Below, piece after piece: positions 18,263 to 27,163 of a stretch of 64,000 bases of DNA. Every line of letters begins with the position of its first letter. Positions within the stretch are counted from its first letter, which is position 1. Made by a program: the position numbers and the translations under genes. Source of the stretch: Lachnospiraceae bacterium (lineage in GTDB: Bacteria > Bacillota > Clostridia > Lachnospirales > Lachnospiraceae); contig JAFRSH010000052.1 in assembly GCA_017427685.1 (NCBI GenBank), positions 124,001 to 188,000 of the forward strand. Direction: 5' to 3'. Under the pieces are notes generated by a model, which had not been told where the DNA came from, searched no databases, and saw only the letters and a list, made by a program, of their open reading frames with translations.

Positions 18263-19264
18263 ATGATAGTAGTATTAAAGCCCGATGTTGCGGCAGAAAA
18301 ACAGGAACGTCTTATAGACTGGCTTAAGAGCCTTTCTCTTAATGTACATGTTTCAACAGGAGAATATCAGACAGTGCTCGGACTTGTGGGCGACACAAGC
18401 GCCGTTGACACCGCACTTCTCGAGAGCCTCGAGATCGTCGATACCGTTAAGCAGGTATCCGATCCCTTCAAGAGGGCGAACAGGAAATTCCATCCCGAGA
18501 ACACCGTGATCGATGTGAACGGTGTCAAGATCGGCGGCGGAAACTTCTGCATGATCGCAGGCCCCTGTTCGGTTGAGTCGGAGGACCAGATCATCGGTAT
18601 CGCAAAGGCAGTTAAGGCTTCCGGTGCCGGAATGCTCCGCGGAGGCGCTTTCAAGCCCCGTACTTCCCCTTACGATTTCCAGGGCCTCAAGAAGGAAGGT
18701 CTTCGTCTTCTTTCTGCAGCCAAGCAGGAGACGGGACTCCCCATCGTTACCGAGATCATGAACGCAGCCGATCTTCCTCTTTTTGATGATGTCGACGTGC
18801 TTCAGGTCGGTGCCCGTAACACCCAGAACTTCGATCTCTTAAAAGAGCTCGGAACTGTCGGAAAGCCCATCCTCTTAAAGAGAGGTATTGCAGGCACATT
18901 AAAGGAGCTCCTCATGAGCGCCGAGTACATCATGGCGAGCGGCAATGAGAACGTCATCCTTTGCGAGCGCGGTATCAGAACTTACAGCGATTACCTTCGT
19001 AACACACTCGATCTTTCGGCGGTTCCCATGCTTCATGAGCTTACTCACCTGCCCGTGATCGTTGACCCTTCACATGCTACCGGAATCGCAAGGATGGTTT
19101 CTCCCATGGCTCTCGCAGGTACGGCTTGCGGCGCCGACGGACTCATCATCGAGGTACATAACGATCCCGAGCACGCTCTTTGCGACGGTGCCCAGTCACT
19201 TCGTCCCGAAGACTTCGACAAGCTTGCCTCCAAGGTCAGAGCTGTCAGGGAAGCGGTTATTTGA
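18263..19264 (+). CDS. aroF: 3-deoxy-7-phosphoheptulonate (DAHP) synthase
   Basis: Condenses phosphoenolpyruvate and erythrose-4-phosphate, the entry step to chorismate. The 333-residue protein is the type I-beta form with an N-terminal ferredoxin-like regulatory domain (residues 1-70) that often mediates feedback inhibition. The barrel follows, with MIAGPCSVES near residue 97, PILLKRG near 198, ILCERGIRTY near 233 and VDPSHATG near 267. The start at 18263 is chosen because AGGAGG (18249-18254) is ideally spaced; the frame is open 12 codons further upstream. First gene of the aro cluster. Confidence 0.95.
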   Translation: MIVVLKPDVAAEKQERLIDWLKSLSLNVHVSTGEYQTVLGLVGDTSAVDTALLESLEIVDTVKQVSDPFKRANRKFHPENTVIDVNGVKIGGGNFCMIAGPCSVESEDQIIGIAKAVKASGAGMLRGGAFKPRTSPYDFQGLKKEGLRLLSAAKQETGLPIVTEIMNAADLPLFDDVDVLQVGARNTQNFDLLKELGTVGKPILLKRGIAGTLKELLMSAEYIMASGNENVILCERGIRTYSDYLRNTLDLSAVPMLHELTHLPVIVDPSHATGIARMVSPMALAGTACGADGLIIEVHNDPEHALCDGAQSLRPEDFDKLASKVRAVREAVI

Positions 19265-19285
19265 TTTGGAAAAGGAGATGATCAT

Positions 19286-20116
19286 ATGCGTTTGGGCGTT
19301 GTCGGACTCGGCCTGATCGGCGGGTCATTTGCCAAAGCATACAAAAAAGACGGCCATGAAGTAATGGCTCTTGATACAGACAAGAAAACACTCGGATTTG
19401 CGGCGCTTTCCGGTGCTATCGACGGAGAACTCACTGACGAGATCATTCCTACCTGCGATCTTATACTGATCTGCACATACCCCGAAGCGGCCATCAGCTT
19501 TATGACCGAAAAGGGCCCGATATTCGGCAAGCGCCCCGTTGTGATCGACGCCTGCGGAACCAAGGAAGTGGTCGTTAAGGCAGGCATGGAGCTTGCCGGG
19601 AAGTACGGATTTACCTATGTCGGCGGACACCCCATGGCAGGCACACAGTTCTCGGGCTTTAAGTACGCCAAGGAGAACCTCTACAAGGGTGCTCCCATGG
19701 TCATCATCCCGCCCGTGTACGATGATCCGGTCTTCCTTGACAACATCAAGAAGCTCCTTGCACCCGCAGGATTCGGTAAGCTCACCATCACGACTGCCGA
19801 AGAGCATGACAAGGTCATAGCGTTTACATCGCAGCTCGCGCATGTTGTCTCCAACGCTTATGTGAAAAGCCCTTCGTCCCGCCTCCACAGCGGACTTTCG
19901 GCAGGAAGCTACAAGGATCTGACCCGTGTCGCATGGCTCAATCCCGGCATGTGGACGCAGCTGTTTATGGAGAATTCGGAGAATCTGATCTTCGAGATAG
20001 ATACATTGATTGCCAACCTGAAGGAATACCGTGATGCCATTGAGGCAGGCGATAAGGATACACTTTACCGCATTCTTGACGAAGGCAGAAAGATCAAAGA
20101 GGAGGTTGACGGCTGA
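19286..20116 (+). CDS. tyrA: Prephenate dehydrogenase
   Basis: NAD(P)-dependent oxidative decarboxylation of prephenate to 4-hydroxyphenylpyruvate in tyrosine synthesis. It is 276 residues: Rossmann motif VVGLGLIGGSFAKAY at the N-terminus, catalytic-region VGGHPMAGTQFSGF near residue 112 and AFTSQLAHVVSNAY near 183. There is no C-terminal ACT domain, so tyrosine feedback through ACT is not expected. AAGGAG precedes the ATG; the stop overlaps the aroB start by one base. Confidence 0.94.
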   Translation: MRLGVVGLGLIGGSFAKAYKKDGHEVMALDTDKKTLGFAALSGAIDGELTDEIIPTCDLILICTYPEAAISFMTEKGPIFGKRPVVIDACGTKEVVVKAGMELAGKYGFTYVGGHPMAGTQFSGFKYAKENLYKGAPMVIIPPVYDDPVFLDNIKKLLAPAGFGKLTITTAEEHDKVIAFTSQLAHVVSNAYVKSPSSRLHSGLSAGSYKDLTRVAWLNPGMWTQLFMENSENLIFEIDTLIANLKEYRDAIEAGDKDTLYRILDEGRKIKEEVDG

Positions 20117-21174
20117 TGCATACAGTTACAGTGAACGCCAGTAAAAAGTATGATGTGCGTATCGGAACCGGTTTTATTGACAGGCTCGGCGAAGAGATCG
20201 CTCCACTCATGTCCGGAAAAAAGATAATGCTCGTTTCGGATGACAAGGTTTTCCCGCTCTACGGTGAGCGCGCGATCAAGTCACTTGAGGAAGCGGGCTA
20301 CACGGTTACGGTATTTACCTTCCCTAACGGTGAGGACAGCAAGAACATCAAGAATTACACCGACCTTGTCGAGGCTTTGTTTGAGGCACAGCTCACGAGG
20401 AAGGATCTCGTTATTGCCATCGGCGGCGGAGTCGTTACCGACCTCGCAGGATTTGCCGCTGCAACCTTCCAGAGAGGAGTGGGACTCGTTATGCTTCCCA
20501 CAACGCTTCTCGCGGCCGTTGACGCTTCGGTCGGGGGAAAGAACGGTATCAATCTTACGCACGGTAAGAATCAGGTGGGAACCTTCTATCAGCCGAGTCT
20601 TGTTCTTTGCGATATAGAAACGCTTTGGTCGCTCCCGCGTGAAGAATATACAAATGGGTGCGCCGAGGTCATCAAATATGCCATGATCGTGAACGATGGT
20701 CTGTTTGACCTGATCAGAGAAACGGATATCAAAGATCAGTACGAAGAGATCATTACCAGATGTATAACCATCAAGAAGGATTACGTTGAAGCCGACGAGT
20801 TTGATACCGGAAAGCGTATGATGCTCAACTTCGGTCATACTATCGGACATGCCGTTGAGGCTTGCAGCGGTTACACGATCCCTCACGGAAGAGCCGTGGC
20901 TATCGGCATGGCAGCGATCACCAAGGCAGCCGTTGTTAACGGTTACTGTACGGAAGACACCAGGATGCAGCTTGACGAGCTGCTTGAGCAGTACGATCTT
21001 CTCGATGACCTTAAGTACAAGGCAGAAGATCTCATGGAATGTGTCAAGGTTGATAAGAAGAACAGCGCCGGAATGCTCAGGATCGTTATCCCGAAGGGTA
21101 TCGGCAGCTGCTGGATAAAAGAGATCTACAAAGAAGAATGTCTTAAATGGATCGTTCTCGGAGGTGCAAGATGA
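20116..21174 (+). CDS. aroB: 3-dehydroquinate synthase
   Basis: Converts DAHP to 3-dehydroquinate using NAD and a divalent metal. The 352-residue protein has the NAD-binding IGGGVVTDLAGFAAATFQRG near residue 98 and the MLPTTLLAAVDASVGGK stretch near 130. Metal ligands are visible: Glu in NGCAEVIKYAM, His in NFGHTIGHAVE and His in PHGRAVAIGM. Length is standard. It overlaps tyrA by one base and aroA by four, indicating coupled translation. Confidence 0.95.
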   Translation: MHTVTVNASKKYDVRIGTGFIDRLGEEIAPLMSGKKIMLVSDDKVFPLYGERAIKSLEEAGYTVTVFTFPNGEDSKNIKNYTDLVEALFEAQLTRKDLVIAIGGGVVTDLAGFAAATFQRGVGLVMLPTTLLAAVDASVGGKNGINLTHGKNQVGTFYQPSLVLCDIETLWSLPREEYTNGCAEVIKYAMIVNDGLFDLIRETDIKDQYEEIITRCITIKKDYVEADEFDTGKRMMLNFGHTIGHAVEACSGYTIPHGRAVAIGMAAITKAAVVNGYCTEDTRMQLDELLEQYDLLDDLKYKAEDLMECVKVDKKNSAGMLRIVIPKGIGSCWIKEIYKEECLKWIVLGGAR

Positions 21175-22418
21175 CAGAAACTGTCGGATGCGGACAGCGC
21201 AGCGGTTCCGTCAGGGTACCCGCCTCAAAGTCCGTTGTCCACAGAATGCTCATTTGCGGTGCACTCTCGAAGGATCCCTGTTCTGTCGGTGTTGACAGCG
21301 TATCGAAGGATATATCCGCCACGTCGGAATGTCTGATCGGCATGGGTGCGGGGCTGTCGCAGACCGTGGGCCGTATAGACATCACATCGGGAGTCACAAG
21401 AGGCGGAGAATGCGACGTGTGCTGCGGTGAGAGCGGATCGACGCTTAGATTCCTGATCCCGGTTGCGGCCGCACTCGGAAAGACGGTCAGGTTCCGCATG
21501 GAAGGACTTCTTTCGAAGCGTCCTCATGACGTCCTCACGAACGAGCTTATGAAGCACGGCGCGGTGATCTCGCAGAACGATGACATACTCACCGTAGGCG
21601 GACAGCTTGAGCCCGGAGATTACACGATTGCGGGAAACATTTCATCGCAGTTCATATCGGGTCTTCTTTTTGCACTTCCTCTGCTTGACGGTGATTCAAG
21701 CATTATCATTACGGGTAAGAGGGAGTCTGTTTCATATATCGATATGACGCTGGATGCTCTGAGAGACAGCGGTATCGCCATCAAAGAAACTCCCGAAGGA
21801 TATTTCGTGGCAGGCAAACAGACCTATCGAAGAACAGGCTTCAGCGAAGCTGAACGCGACTGGTCGGGAGCCGCATTTTTCCTGTGTATGGGCGCCATGT
21901 CCGTGAAGGGCATCACTCTTGACGGAATGAACATGTCATCACGTCAGGGTGACATGAAGGTAATGAACATACTGAAGGATTTCGGCGCCGATATAAGCGT
22001 TTCAGGAAGCACTGTTACAGTCAAAAGAGGAGCGTGCCGTCCGTGCGATATCGATGCGGGCGATATCCCCGATCTTGTGCCTGTGCTTTCGGTACTTATG
22101 TGTGCTGCACAGGGCAGGAGTGTTATAAGGAACGCTCAAAGACTCAGGTTCAAGGAGTCGGACAGACTTGCTTCGACATCCGGGATGATCAGAGCGCTCG
22201 GCGGTGATGTTGATGTCACTGAGGACGGTCTTATCATAAACGGTACGGGGAAGCTCGGCAGCGGTACGGTCGATGCTGTGAACGATCATCGCATCGCTAT
22301 GTCGGCCGCTACGGCAGCGAGTATCTGCTCGGGTGATGTGGTCATACCCGAAGCGCAGTGCACCGATAAGTCTTACCCCGGATTCTTTGAGGATCTCGGC
22401 AGGTTGGCTGTAGACTGA
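21171..22418 (+). CDS. aroA: 3-phosphoshikimate 1-carboxyvinyltransferase (EPSP synthase)
   Basis: Transfers enolpyruvate from PEP to shikimate-3-phosphate. The 415-residue protein shows SGSVRVPASKSVVHRML at the N-terminus, GESGSTLRFLIP near residue 87, DWSGAAFFLC near 230, RLRFKESDRL near 325 and VNDHRIAMSAATA near 368. The start at 21171 overlaps the aroB stop (ATGA) with GGAGGTG upstream; an in-frame ATG 24 bases earlier is less likely. The PEP-site GESGSTLRF has Glu-Ser in place of the plant-type GNAGTAMRP, and herbicide class cannot be judged by eye. Confidence 0.95.
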   Translation: MTETVGCGQRSGSVRVPASKSVVHRMLICGALSKDPCSVGVDSVSKDISATSECLIGMGAGLSQTVGRIDITSGVTRGGECDVCCGESGSTLRFLIPVAAALGKTVRFRMEGLLSKRPHDVLTNELMKHGAVISQNDDILTVGGQLEPGDYTIAGNISSQFISGLLFALPLLDGDSSIIITGKRESVSYIDMTLDALRDSGIAIKETPEGYFVAGKQTYRRTGFSEAERDWSGAAFFLCMGAMSVKGITLDGMNMSSRQGDMKVMNILKDFGADISVSGSTVTVKRGACRPCDIDAGDIPDLVPVLSVLMCAAQGRSVIRNAQRLRFKESDRLASTSGMIRALGGDVDVTEDGLIINGTGKLGSGTVDAVNDHRIAMSAATAASICSGDVVIPEAQCTDKSYPGFFEDLGRLAVD

Positions 22419-22432
22419 AGAGGAGGAAGAAT

Positions 22433-23500
22433 ATGTCCAGTTCATACGGAGAGAACATCAGACTTACAATATTCGGACAGTCGCATTCACCGGCGATCGG
22501 CATGACTCTTGAGGGGATACCCGCGGGGAACCGTATTGATATGGATGCCCTTCGAAAGTTTCTCGGCAGGCGTGCTCCGGGCGGCGCTTCATGGTCTACC
22601 CCGAGGAAAGAAGCGGATCTTCCCGAGTTTTTGGGTGGAATCGTGGATGATACGACATGCGGTGCACCTCTTGCAGCGATAATCCATAATACAAATACAA
22701 AGTCATCAGACTACGAAGAACTGAAAAGAGTCCCCAGACCCGGTCACGCAGATCTTACTGCTCAGATCAAATACGGCGGATTTCAGGATGTGAGCGGTGG
22801 AGGTCATTTCTCCGGAAGGCTCACCGCCCCCATGTGCATTGCAGGCGGGATCTGCAGGCAGCTGCTCGCACAGGAAGGCATAAGCGTTATGGCCAGAGTC
22901 CTTTCGGTGGGTGATATAGTTGACGGGGGTGAGCTGACAGCTCCTCTTGACGACAAGCTTTTCCCTGCAGTCGATGACAAACAGGGCGAGAAGATGAAAG
23001 AACTCATCGATCTGGTACGCTCCGAAGGCGACTCGATCGGTGGCGTGATAGAATGTGTTGTTACGGGACTGCCCGCCGGGATCGGTGATCCGATGTTTGA
23101 CGGAATGGAGAACAGGATCGCACAGATCGTTTTCGGGATACCTGCAGTTAAGGGTCTTGAATTCGGTGCGGGCTTTGAAGTCGCTAAGAAGAGAGGCAGC
23201 GAGAACAACGATCCCTACAGAGTCGAGGACGGCAGGATAGTAGCCGAAAGCAACAATGCAGGCGGGATCCTCGGCGGCATCACAAACGGAATGCCGCTTG
23301 TGTTCAGAGCAGCATTTAAACCGACACCTTCTATCGCCAAGGAACAGAAGAGCGTTGACATGAAGGCGGTTAAAGACGAAACACTTGAGGTAAAAGGACG
23401 CCACGATCCTTGCATTGTGGTGCGCGCGGTACCCGTCGTCGAGGCAGCGGCTGCGATCGCATGCTATGATGCGATATTGGGACGCAAGAAAGAAATTTGA
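22433..23500 (+). CDS. aroC: Chorismate synthase
   Basis: FMN-dependent final step to chorismate. The 355-residue protein carries the N-terminal GQSHSPAIGMTLEGIPAGN signature, the VPRPGHADLT and GGGHFSGRLTAP motifs near residues 100-125 and the C-terminal GRHDPCIVVRAVPVVEAAAA. AGGAGG precedes the start. Reduced FMN is required but no FMN reductase is encoded next to it. A 268-base gap holding a foldback element separates it from aroE. Confidence 0.95.
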   Translation: MSSSYGENIRLTIFGQSHSPAIGMTLEGIPAGNRIDMDALRKFLGRRAPGGASWSTPRKEADLPEFLGGIVDDTTCGAPLAAIIHNTNTKSSDYEELKRVPRPGHADLTAQIKYGGFQDVSGGGHFSGRLTAPMCIAGGICRQLLAQEGISVMARVLSVGDIVDGGELTAPLDDKLFPAVDDKQGEKMKELIDLVRSEGDSIGGVIECVVTGLPAGIGDPMFDGMENRIAQIVFGIPAVKGLEFGAGFEVAKKRGSENNDPYRVEDGRIVAESNNAGGILGGITNGMPLVFRAAFKPTPSIAKEQKSVDMKAVKDETLEVKGRHDPCIVVRAVPVVEAAAAIACYDAILGRKKEI

Positions 23501-23519
23501 ATCTGTAATGCTCGCGGAT

Positions 23520-23739
23520 GTGGTCCCTTGGGGACGGGGGGTGGTTAACCATTTTTGCTTTACTTTCTCCTGCCACGAACTGTTCTCCGAAAGGCGCTCT
23601 CGCTCTCGGTCTCACGTAGCGGTACATAACCGCCCTGAGATACGGGCGCTAAGTACCGACGTTCGACAGAGCATTTCGGAGAACACTTCGGGCGCGGAGA
23701 AACGCAAAAACGGTTTGTATCGCTACCCCTCGGGACCAC
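23520..23739. repeat. 220-nt foldback element (MITE/REP-like or structured RNA)
   Basis: The sequence folds back on itself almost throughout. Seen pairs, outside in: GTGGTCCC 23520-23527 with 23732-23739; GGGG 23530-23533 with 23726-23729; TTTTTGC 23552-23558 with 23704-23710; TTTCTCC 23564-23570 with 23696-23702; the 12-bp TGTTCTCCGAAA 23581-23592 with 23674-23685; GCTCT 23596-23600 with 23668-23672; CGGTAC 23620-23625 with 23653-23658; and a tip CGCCC 23631-23635 with 23644-23648. No target-site duplication is obvious. The GGTCCC/GGGACC ends resemble REP palindromes of REP-associated transposases. It has no convincing coding frame and sits between aroC and aroE. Confidence 0.75.
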
Positions 23740-23768
23740 CCTTGAACAAATACGAAAGGTTTTAGAAT

Positions 23769-24524
23769 ATGCTCAGATGCGGTTTGTTAGGGAGGAAGCT
23801 CGGTCACAGCATCTCCCCCAAAATACACGGAATGCTCGCCGACTACTCGTACGAACTCTTCGAGAAGGAAGAGGACGAGGTCGGGGCGTTTATTATGGCT
23901 AAAGAATACGATGGTCTCAATGTTACAATCCCTTACAAAAAAACTGTGTTTCAGTACATGGATGAAGTGAGCGAAGTGGCAGGGAAGCTTGGCAGCATAA
24001 ATACGATAGTAAAGCGCAAGGACGGTACACTCTTCGGCGATAATACCGATGTGTTCGGTTTCAGTGAGCTCTTAAGAGTATTCGGGGCGAAGCCAGCCGG
24101 GAAGAAAGTGCTCGTGCTCGGCAGCGGCGGTGCTTCGGTTTCCGTTAAGTATGTTCTTGATTCGCTCGGAGCTGATACTGTCATTATAAGCAGGAGCGGT
24201 GAGGATAATTACGAAAACCTCGGAAAGCACGCTGACGCGTCTTATATCGTCAATACGACCCCTGTCGGGATGTACCCGAATGTCGGTGAGGCTCCGCTTG
24301 ATCCGGCATGTTTTAAGGCATGTGAAGGCGTTGTGGATATCATCTATAACCCTGCTGTGACGAAGCTCATGGAGCTGGCAGACGGGGCAGGGATACCTTC
24401 GGTGAACGGGCTTTATATGCTTGTCGTACAGGCAGCGAAGAGTTCGGCAGAGTTCAGGGGTATCGAGCCTGATTATTCGAAGATAGAAGAGATTTATGAG
24501 AAGCTTAAGACACAGACGTTATAA
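23769..24524 (+). CDS. aroE: Shikimate dehydrogenase
   Basis: NADPH-dependent reduction of 3-dehydroshikimate to shikimate. It is 251 residues, slightly short for AroE (usually 270-285). Substrate site: GRKLGHSISPKIHGML at the N-terminus and catalytic Lys in GLNVTIPYKK near residue 62; DNTDVFGF near 95. The cofactor motif VLGSGGASVSVKYVL is near residue 115 and the closing GLYMLVVQAAKSSAEF near 218. It is preceded by the foldback element, so its expression may depend on readthrough or a promoter within it. Confidence 0.93.
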   Translation: MLRCGLLGRKLGHSISPKIHGMLADYSYELFEKEEDEVGAFIMAKEYDGLNVTIPYKKTVFQYMDEVSEVAGKLGSINTIVKRKDGTLFGDNTDVFGFSELLRVFGAKPAGKKVLVLGSGGASVSVKYVLDSLGADTVIISRSGEDNYENLGKHADASYIVNTTPVGMYPNVGEAPLDPACFKACEGVVDIIYNPAVTKLMELADGAGIPSVNGLYMLVVQAAKSSAEFRGIEPDYSKIEEIYEKLKTQTL

Positions 24525-24636
24525 GATATAAGCCGATCGCGAAAACATGCTGTTAAAAGAATAATATGGCAGGACTTATATTTCGTCGCTTTTTTGGCAA
24601 AGATCATGGGGAGACAGGAATTGAAAAGGAGTAATC

Positions 24637-25080
24637 ATGAAGATACTTGTTATAAACGGACCCAACATTAATATGCTCGGTATCAGAGAGCCCGGTATCT
24701 ACGGAACACAGGATTATATGTCGCTTCGTAAGCTTATCGAGGATACCGGAGCGGAGTGCGGCATAAGCGTTGAAGAATACCAGTCCAACCATGAGGGCGA
24801 TATCGTCGACAAGATCCAGCACGCGTATCGCAGGTTTGACGGGATAGTTATCAATCCCGCGGCATACACCCACACGAGTGTTGCGATCCTTGACGCGCTC
24901 AAGGCTGTCGGGATCCCGACCGTCGAGGTTCATATCTCCGATGTTTCGTCGCGTGAGGATTTCAGGCAGATCTCTTATGTGAGATCGTACTGCGTAAAGA
25001 CCATCACGGGACTCGGGATCGAGGGCTACAGGCAGGCGATCCTTTACCTCAAGGATCTGATCGGGCTCAGTTCGAAATGA
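24637..25080 (+). CDS. aroQ: 3-dehydroquinate dehydratase, type II
   Basis: Dehydrates 3-dehydroquinate to 3-dehydroshikimate. The 147-residue type II enzyme is recognised by INGPNINMLGIREPGIYG at the N-terminus (catalytic Tyr), SNHEGDIVDKIQ near 50, INPAAYTHTSVAILDAL near 73 and EVHISDVSSREDFR near 98 (catalytic His). AAAAGGAG precedes the start. It closes the aro cluster and is followed by a hairpin terminator. Confidence 0.95.
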   Translation: MKILVINGPNINMLGIREPGIYGTQDYMSLRKLIEDTGAECGISVEEYQSNHEGDIVDKIQHAYRRFDGIVINPAAYTHTSVAILDALKAVGIPTVEVHISDVSSREDFRQISYVRSYCVKTITGLGIEGYRQAILYLKDLIGLSSK

Positions 25081-25167
25081 CAGTAAACGTTGATTAAAAA
25101 TCTTGATCTGATCGGTGGCGCAATAATTTGCTTTATGATATAATAAGAGTTGGTACACGATGTGTTT

Positions 25168-25206
25168 TCCGACTCTTTTTGTTTTACGAAAAGGAGTCGG
25201 AGTTTT
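25168..25206 (+). terminator. Hairpin terminator after the aro cluster
   Basis: TCCGACTC pairs perfectly with GAGTCGGA (25168-25175 with the arm ending at 25201), extended inside by T-run/A-run pairing, and is followed by GTTTT. It separates aroQ from the alcohol dehydrogenase. Confidence 0.65.
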
Positions 25207-25274
25207 AACCAAAATTAGCGATTTCGTGAGATTATTGTTATTCCCATAAATAAATTTTCTGAAAGGAGCCTGTC

Positions 25275-26480
25275 ATGAATAATTTTGTTTATGATACGCC
25301 CACCAAGGTTTATTTCGGCAGAGACGAAGAGCTCAAGGTCGGAAAACTGATCGCGAATTACAGGCCCAAAAAGGTTCTGCTCCATTACGGCTGTTCGCAT
25401 GCGAAGAGAACGGGACTTCTCGACAAGGTTCGTGACTGTCTGAACGCTGAAGGCATAGCATTTGTCGAGCTGGGCGGCGTTGTTGCCAATCCCGAGCTCG
25501 GACTTGTTCGCGAGGGTATCAAGCTCTGTAAGGCAGAGGGAGTCGATTTCATACTGGCTGTCGGCGGCGGTTCCGTTATGGATTCGGCCAAGGACATCGC
25601 CAACGGTGTGGCCAACCCTGCGGACGATGTCTGGGATTTCTCGAGCGGTAAGGCGGTACCCCAGTACACTCTCAACAAAGGAGCGATCCTTACGATCGCC
25701 GCTGCCGGTTCGGAGATGTCCAATTCCTGTGTTATCACGAACGAGCAGACGGGTGAGAAGAGAGGCTACGGTTGTCCTCAGAACAGGATGGATTTCGCGA
25801 TCGAGAATCCGGAGCTCACATACACCGTCAGTGCGTACCAGACGGCATGCGGTGCGGTCGATATCGCGATGCACACCATCGAGAGGTATTTCTGTCCCGG
25901 TGACGGTACCTATCTGACAGATTCGATCGCGGAAGCAGTCATTAAGAACGCGATCAGAGCGGGTAACGAATGTCTCGCCGATCCGAGGAACTACGACGCA
26001 AGAGCCAACATGATGTGGGCTTCGTCTCTCGCACACAACGGTCTTACGCAGTGTGGCAGGAGATTCCAGCTCACGGTTCATCAGCTCGAGCATGAGGTTT
26101 CCGGCATGTATCCCGGTGTTGCTCACGGAGCGGGGCTTGCGGCTCTTTGGTGCAGCTGGGCAAGGTACACCTACTCCGCTAACCCCGGAAGGTGGATGCA
26201 GTACGCGGTCAAGGTTTGGAACGTAGATCCCGACCTTGAGAATCCCGACAGGATGATCCTTGAAGCGATCAGGAGACAGGAGGATTGGTACAGGTCGATG
26301 GGTATGCCCACGTCGCTTAGAGAGCTTTCGGTCAGGGAGAGCGACCTGCCGACACTCGCACTCAAGTGCTCTCGTGACAAGAAGCGTACACTTGACGGTT
26401 ACATGAAGCTCGGTTATGACGAGATCCTTGATATCTACAAGATGGCATACGGGGAGAAGACGGAAGACGATATTATATAA
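25275..26480 (+). CDS. Iron-containing alcohol dehydrogenase (butanol dehydrogenase-like)
   Basis: A 401-residue class III NAD(P)-dependent alcohol dehydrogenase reducing aldehydes in fermentation. Cofactor motif VGGGSVMDSAKDIA is near residue 97. Metal ligands are in CGAVDIAMHTIERYF (Asp, His) near 197, VHQLEHEVSG near 266 and GVAHGAGLAALW near 278. The sequence is closest by memory to NADH-dependent butanol dehydrogenase BdhA of Clostridia and related YqhD-type enzymes; the physiological aldehyde is unproven. AAAGGAG precedes the start and a terminator lies upstream, so it has its own promoter region in 25207-25260. Confidence 0.9.
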   Translation: MNNFVYDTPTKVYFGRDEELKVGKLIANYRPKKVLLHYGCSHAKRTGLLDKVRDCLNAEGIAFVELGGVVANPELGLVREGIKLCKAEGVDFILAVGGGSVMDSAKDIANGVANPADDVWDFSSGKAVPQYTLNKGAILTIAAAGSEMSNSCVITNEQTGEKRGYGCPQNRMDFAIENPELTYTVSAYQTACGAVDIAMHTIERYFCPGDGTYLTDSIAEAVIKNAIRAGNECLADPRNYDARANMMWASSLAHNGLTQCGRRFQLTVHQLEHEVSGMYPGVAHGAGLAALWCSWARYTYSANPGRWMQYAVKVWNVDPDLENPDRMILEAIRRQEDWYRSMGMPTSLRELSVRESDLPTLALKCSRDKKRTLDGYMKLGYDEILDIYKMAYGEKTEDDII

Positions 26481-26495
26481 TTTACGGAGGTTAGT

Positions 26496-27119
26496 ATGGG
26501 AGTTGAAGAGTATATTTGCGGTATCGTTTCCGGCGGAGACAAAGCACCGCTCGACGGGATCGAGGAGTGCGGGCTTATAATCGCATGCGACAGAGGGTAC
26601 ACACATCTTACCGAGGAAGGGATCGAGGCAGATCTCTTTGTCGGAGATTTTGATTCGTGCGATGAGGGTACGCTCGACAATATCCCGCGTCTTGAACTCG
26701 AGAAAGAGAAGGATGACACGGATACTCTTGCGGCCATAAGATTCGCAATTGATCAGGGGATAACACAGCTGCGCATGTATTGCTGCTTCGGAGGCAGGAT
26801 GGATCATTTCCTCGGGAATATCCAGGCGGCTTCGTTTGCCGCTTCGAAGGGCATCAAGGTCAGCATGTGTGATGAGAACACGGAGATGTACTTCCTTAAT
26901 TCCGGTTCCATCACCGTTGAGAAGAGGGACGGTTACTCGCTGTCGCTGTTGTCTGTTTCGGACAGTTCGTCGGGAGTCTGGATCGAGGGCGCCAAGTACC
27001 CCCTGAGCGACAAAACGATCTCGAACGTTTTCCCTATCGGTATCAGTAACGAATGGATCGACGACGTTACAATCACCGTTAAGAGCGGTGTGGTCGTAGT
27101 CATGTGCTGTAGGCTGTGA
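26496..27119 (+). CDS. thiN: Thiamine pyrophosphokinase
   Basis: Transfers pyrophosphate from ATP to thiamine to make the active cofactor. The 207-residue protein has the family motifs IIACDRGYTHL near residue 27, LFVGDFDSCDEG near 48, KDDTDTLAA near 73 and FGGRMDHFLGN near 97. The C-terminal beta domain ends in VVVVMCCRL. CGGAGG precedes the start, 15 bases after the alcohol dehydrogenase. No TPP riboswitch was found upstream. Confidence 0.93.
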   Translation: MGVEEYICGIVSGGDKAPLDGIEECGLIIACDRGYTHLTEEGIEADLFVGDFDSCDEGTLDNIPRLELEKEKDDTDTLAAIRFAIDQGITQLRMYCCFGGRMDHFLGNIQAASFAASKGIKVSMCDENTEMYFLNSGSITVEKRDGYSLSLLSVSDSSSGVWIEGAKYPLSDKTISNVFPIGISNEWIDDVTITVKSGVVVVMCCRL

Positions 27120-27163
27120 CCGCTTCCGTATCAGTAGCTTTGAAAGGACTCAGTAGTAGTTTT

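Noticed and set aside
26440-26495. TPP riboswitch before thiN
   Set aside because: Only 15 bases separate thiN from the preceding gene; no aptamer fits.
25215-26807. 530-residue minus-strand open frame
   Set aside because: It is fully antisense to the alcohol dehydrogenase and thiN genes, shows no domain text, and arises from the third-position bias of the true genes.
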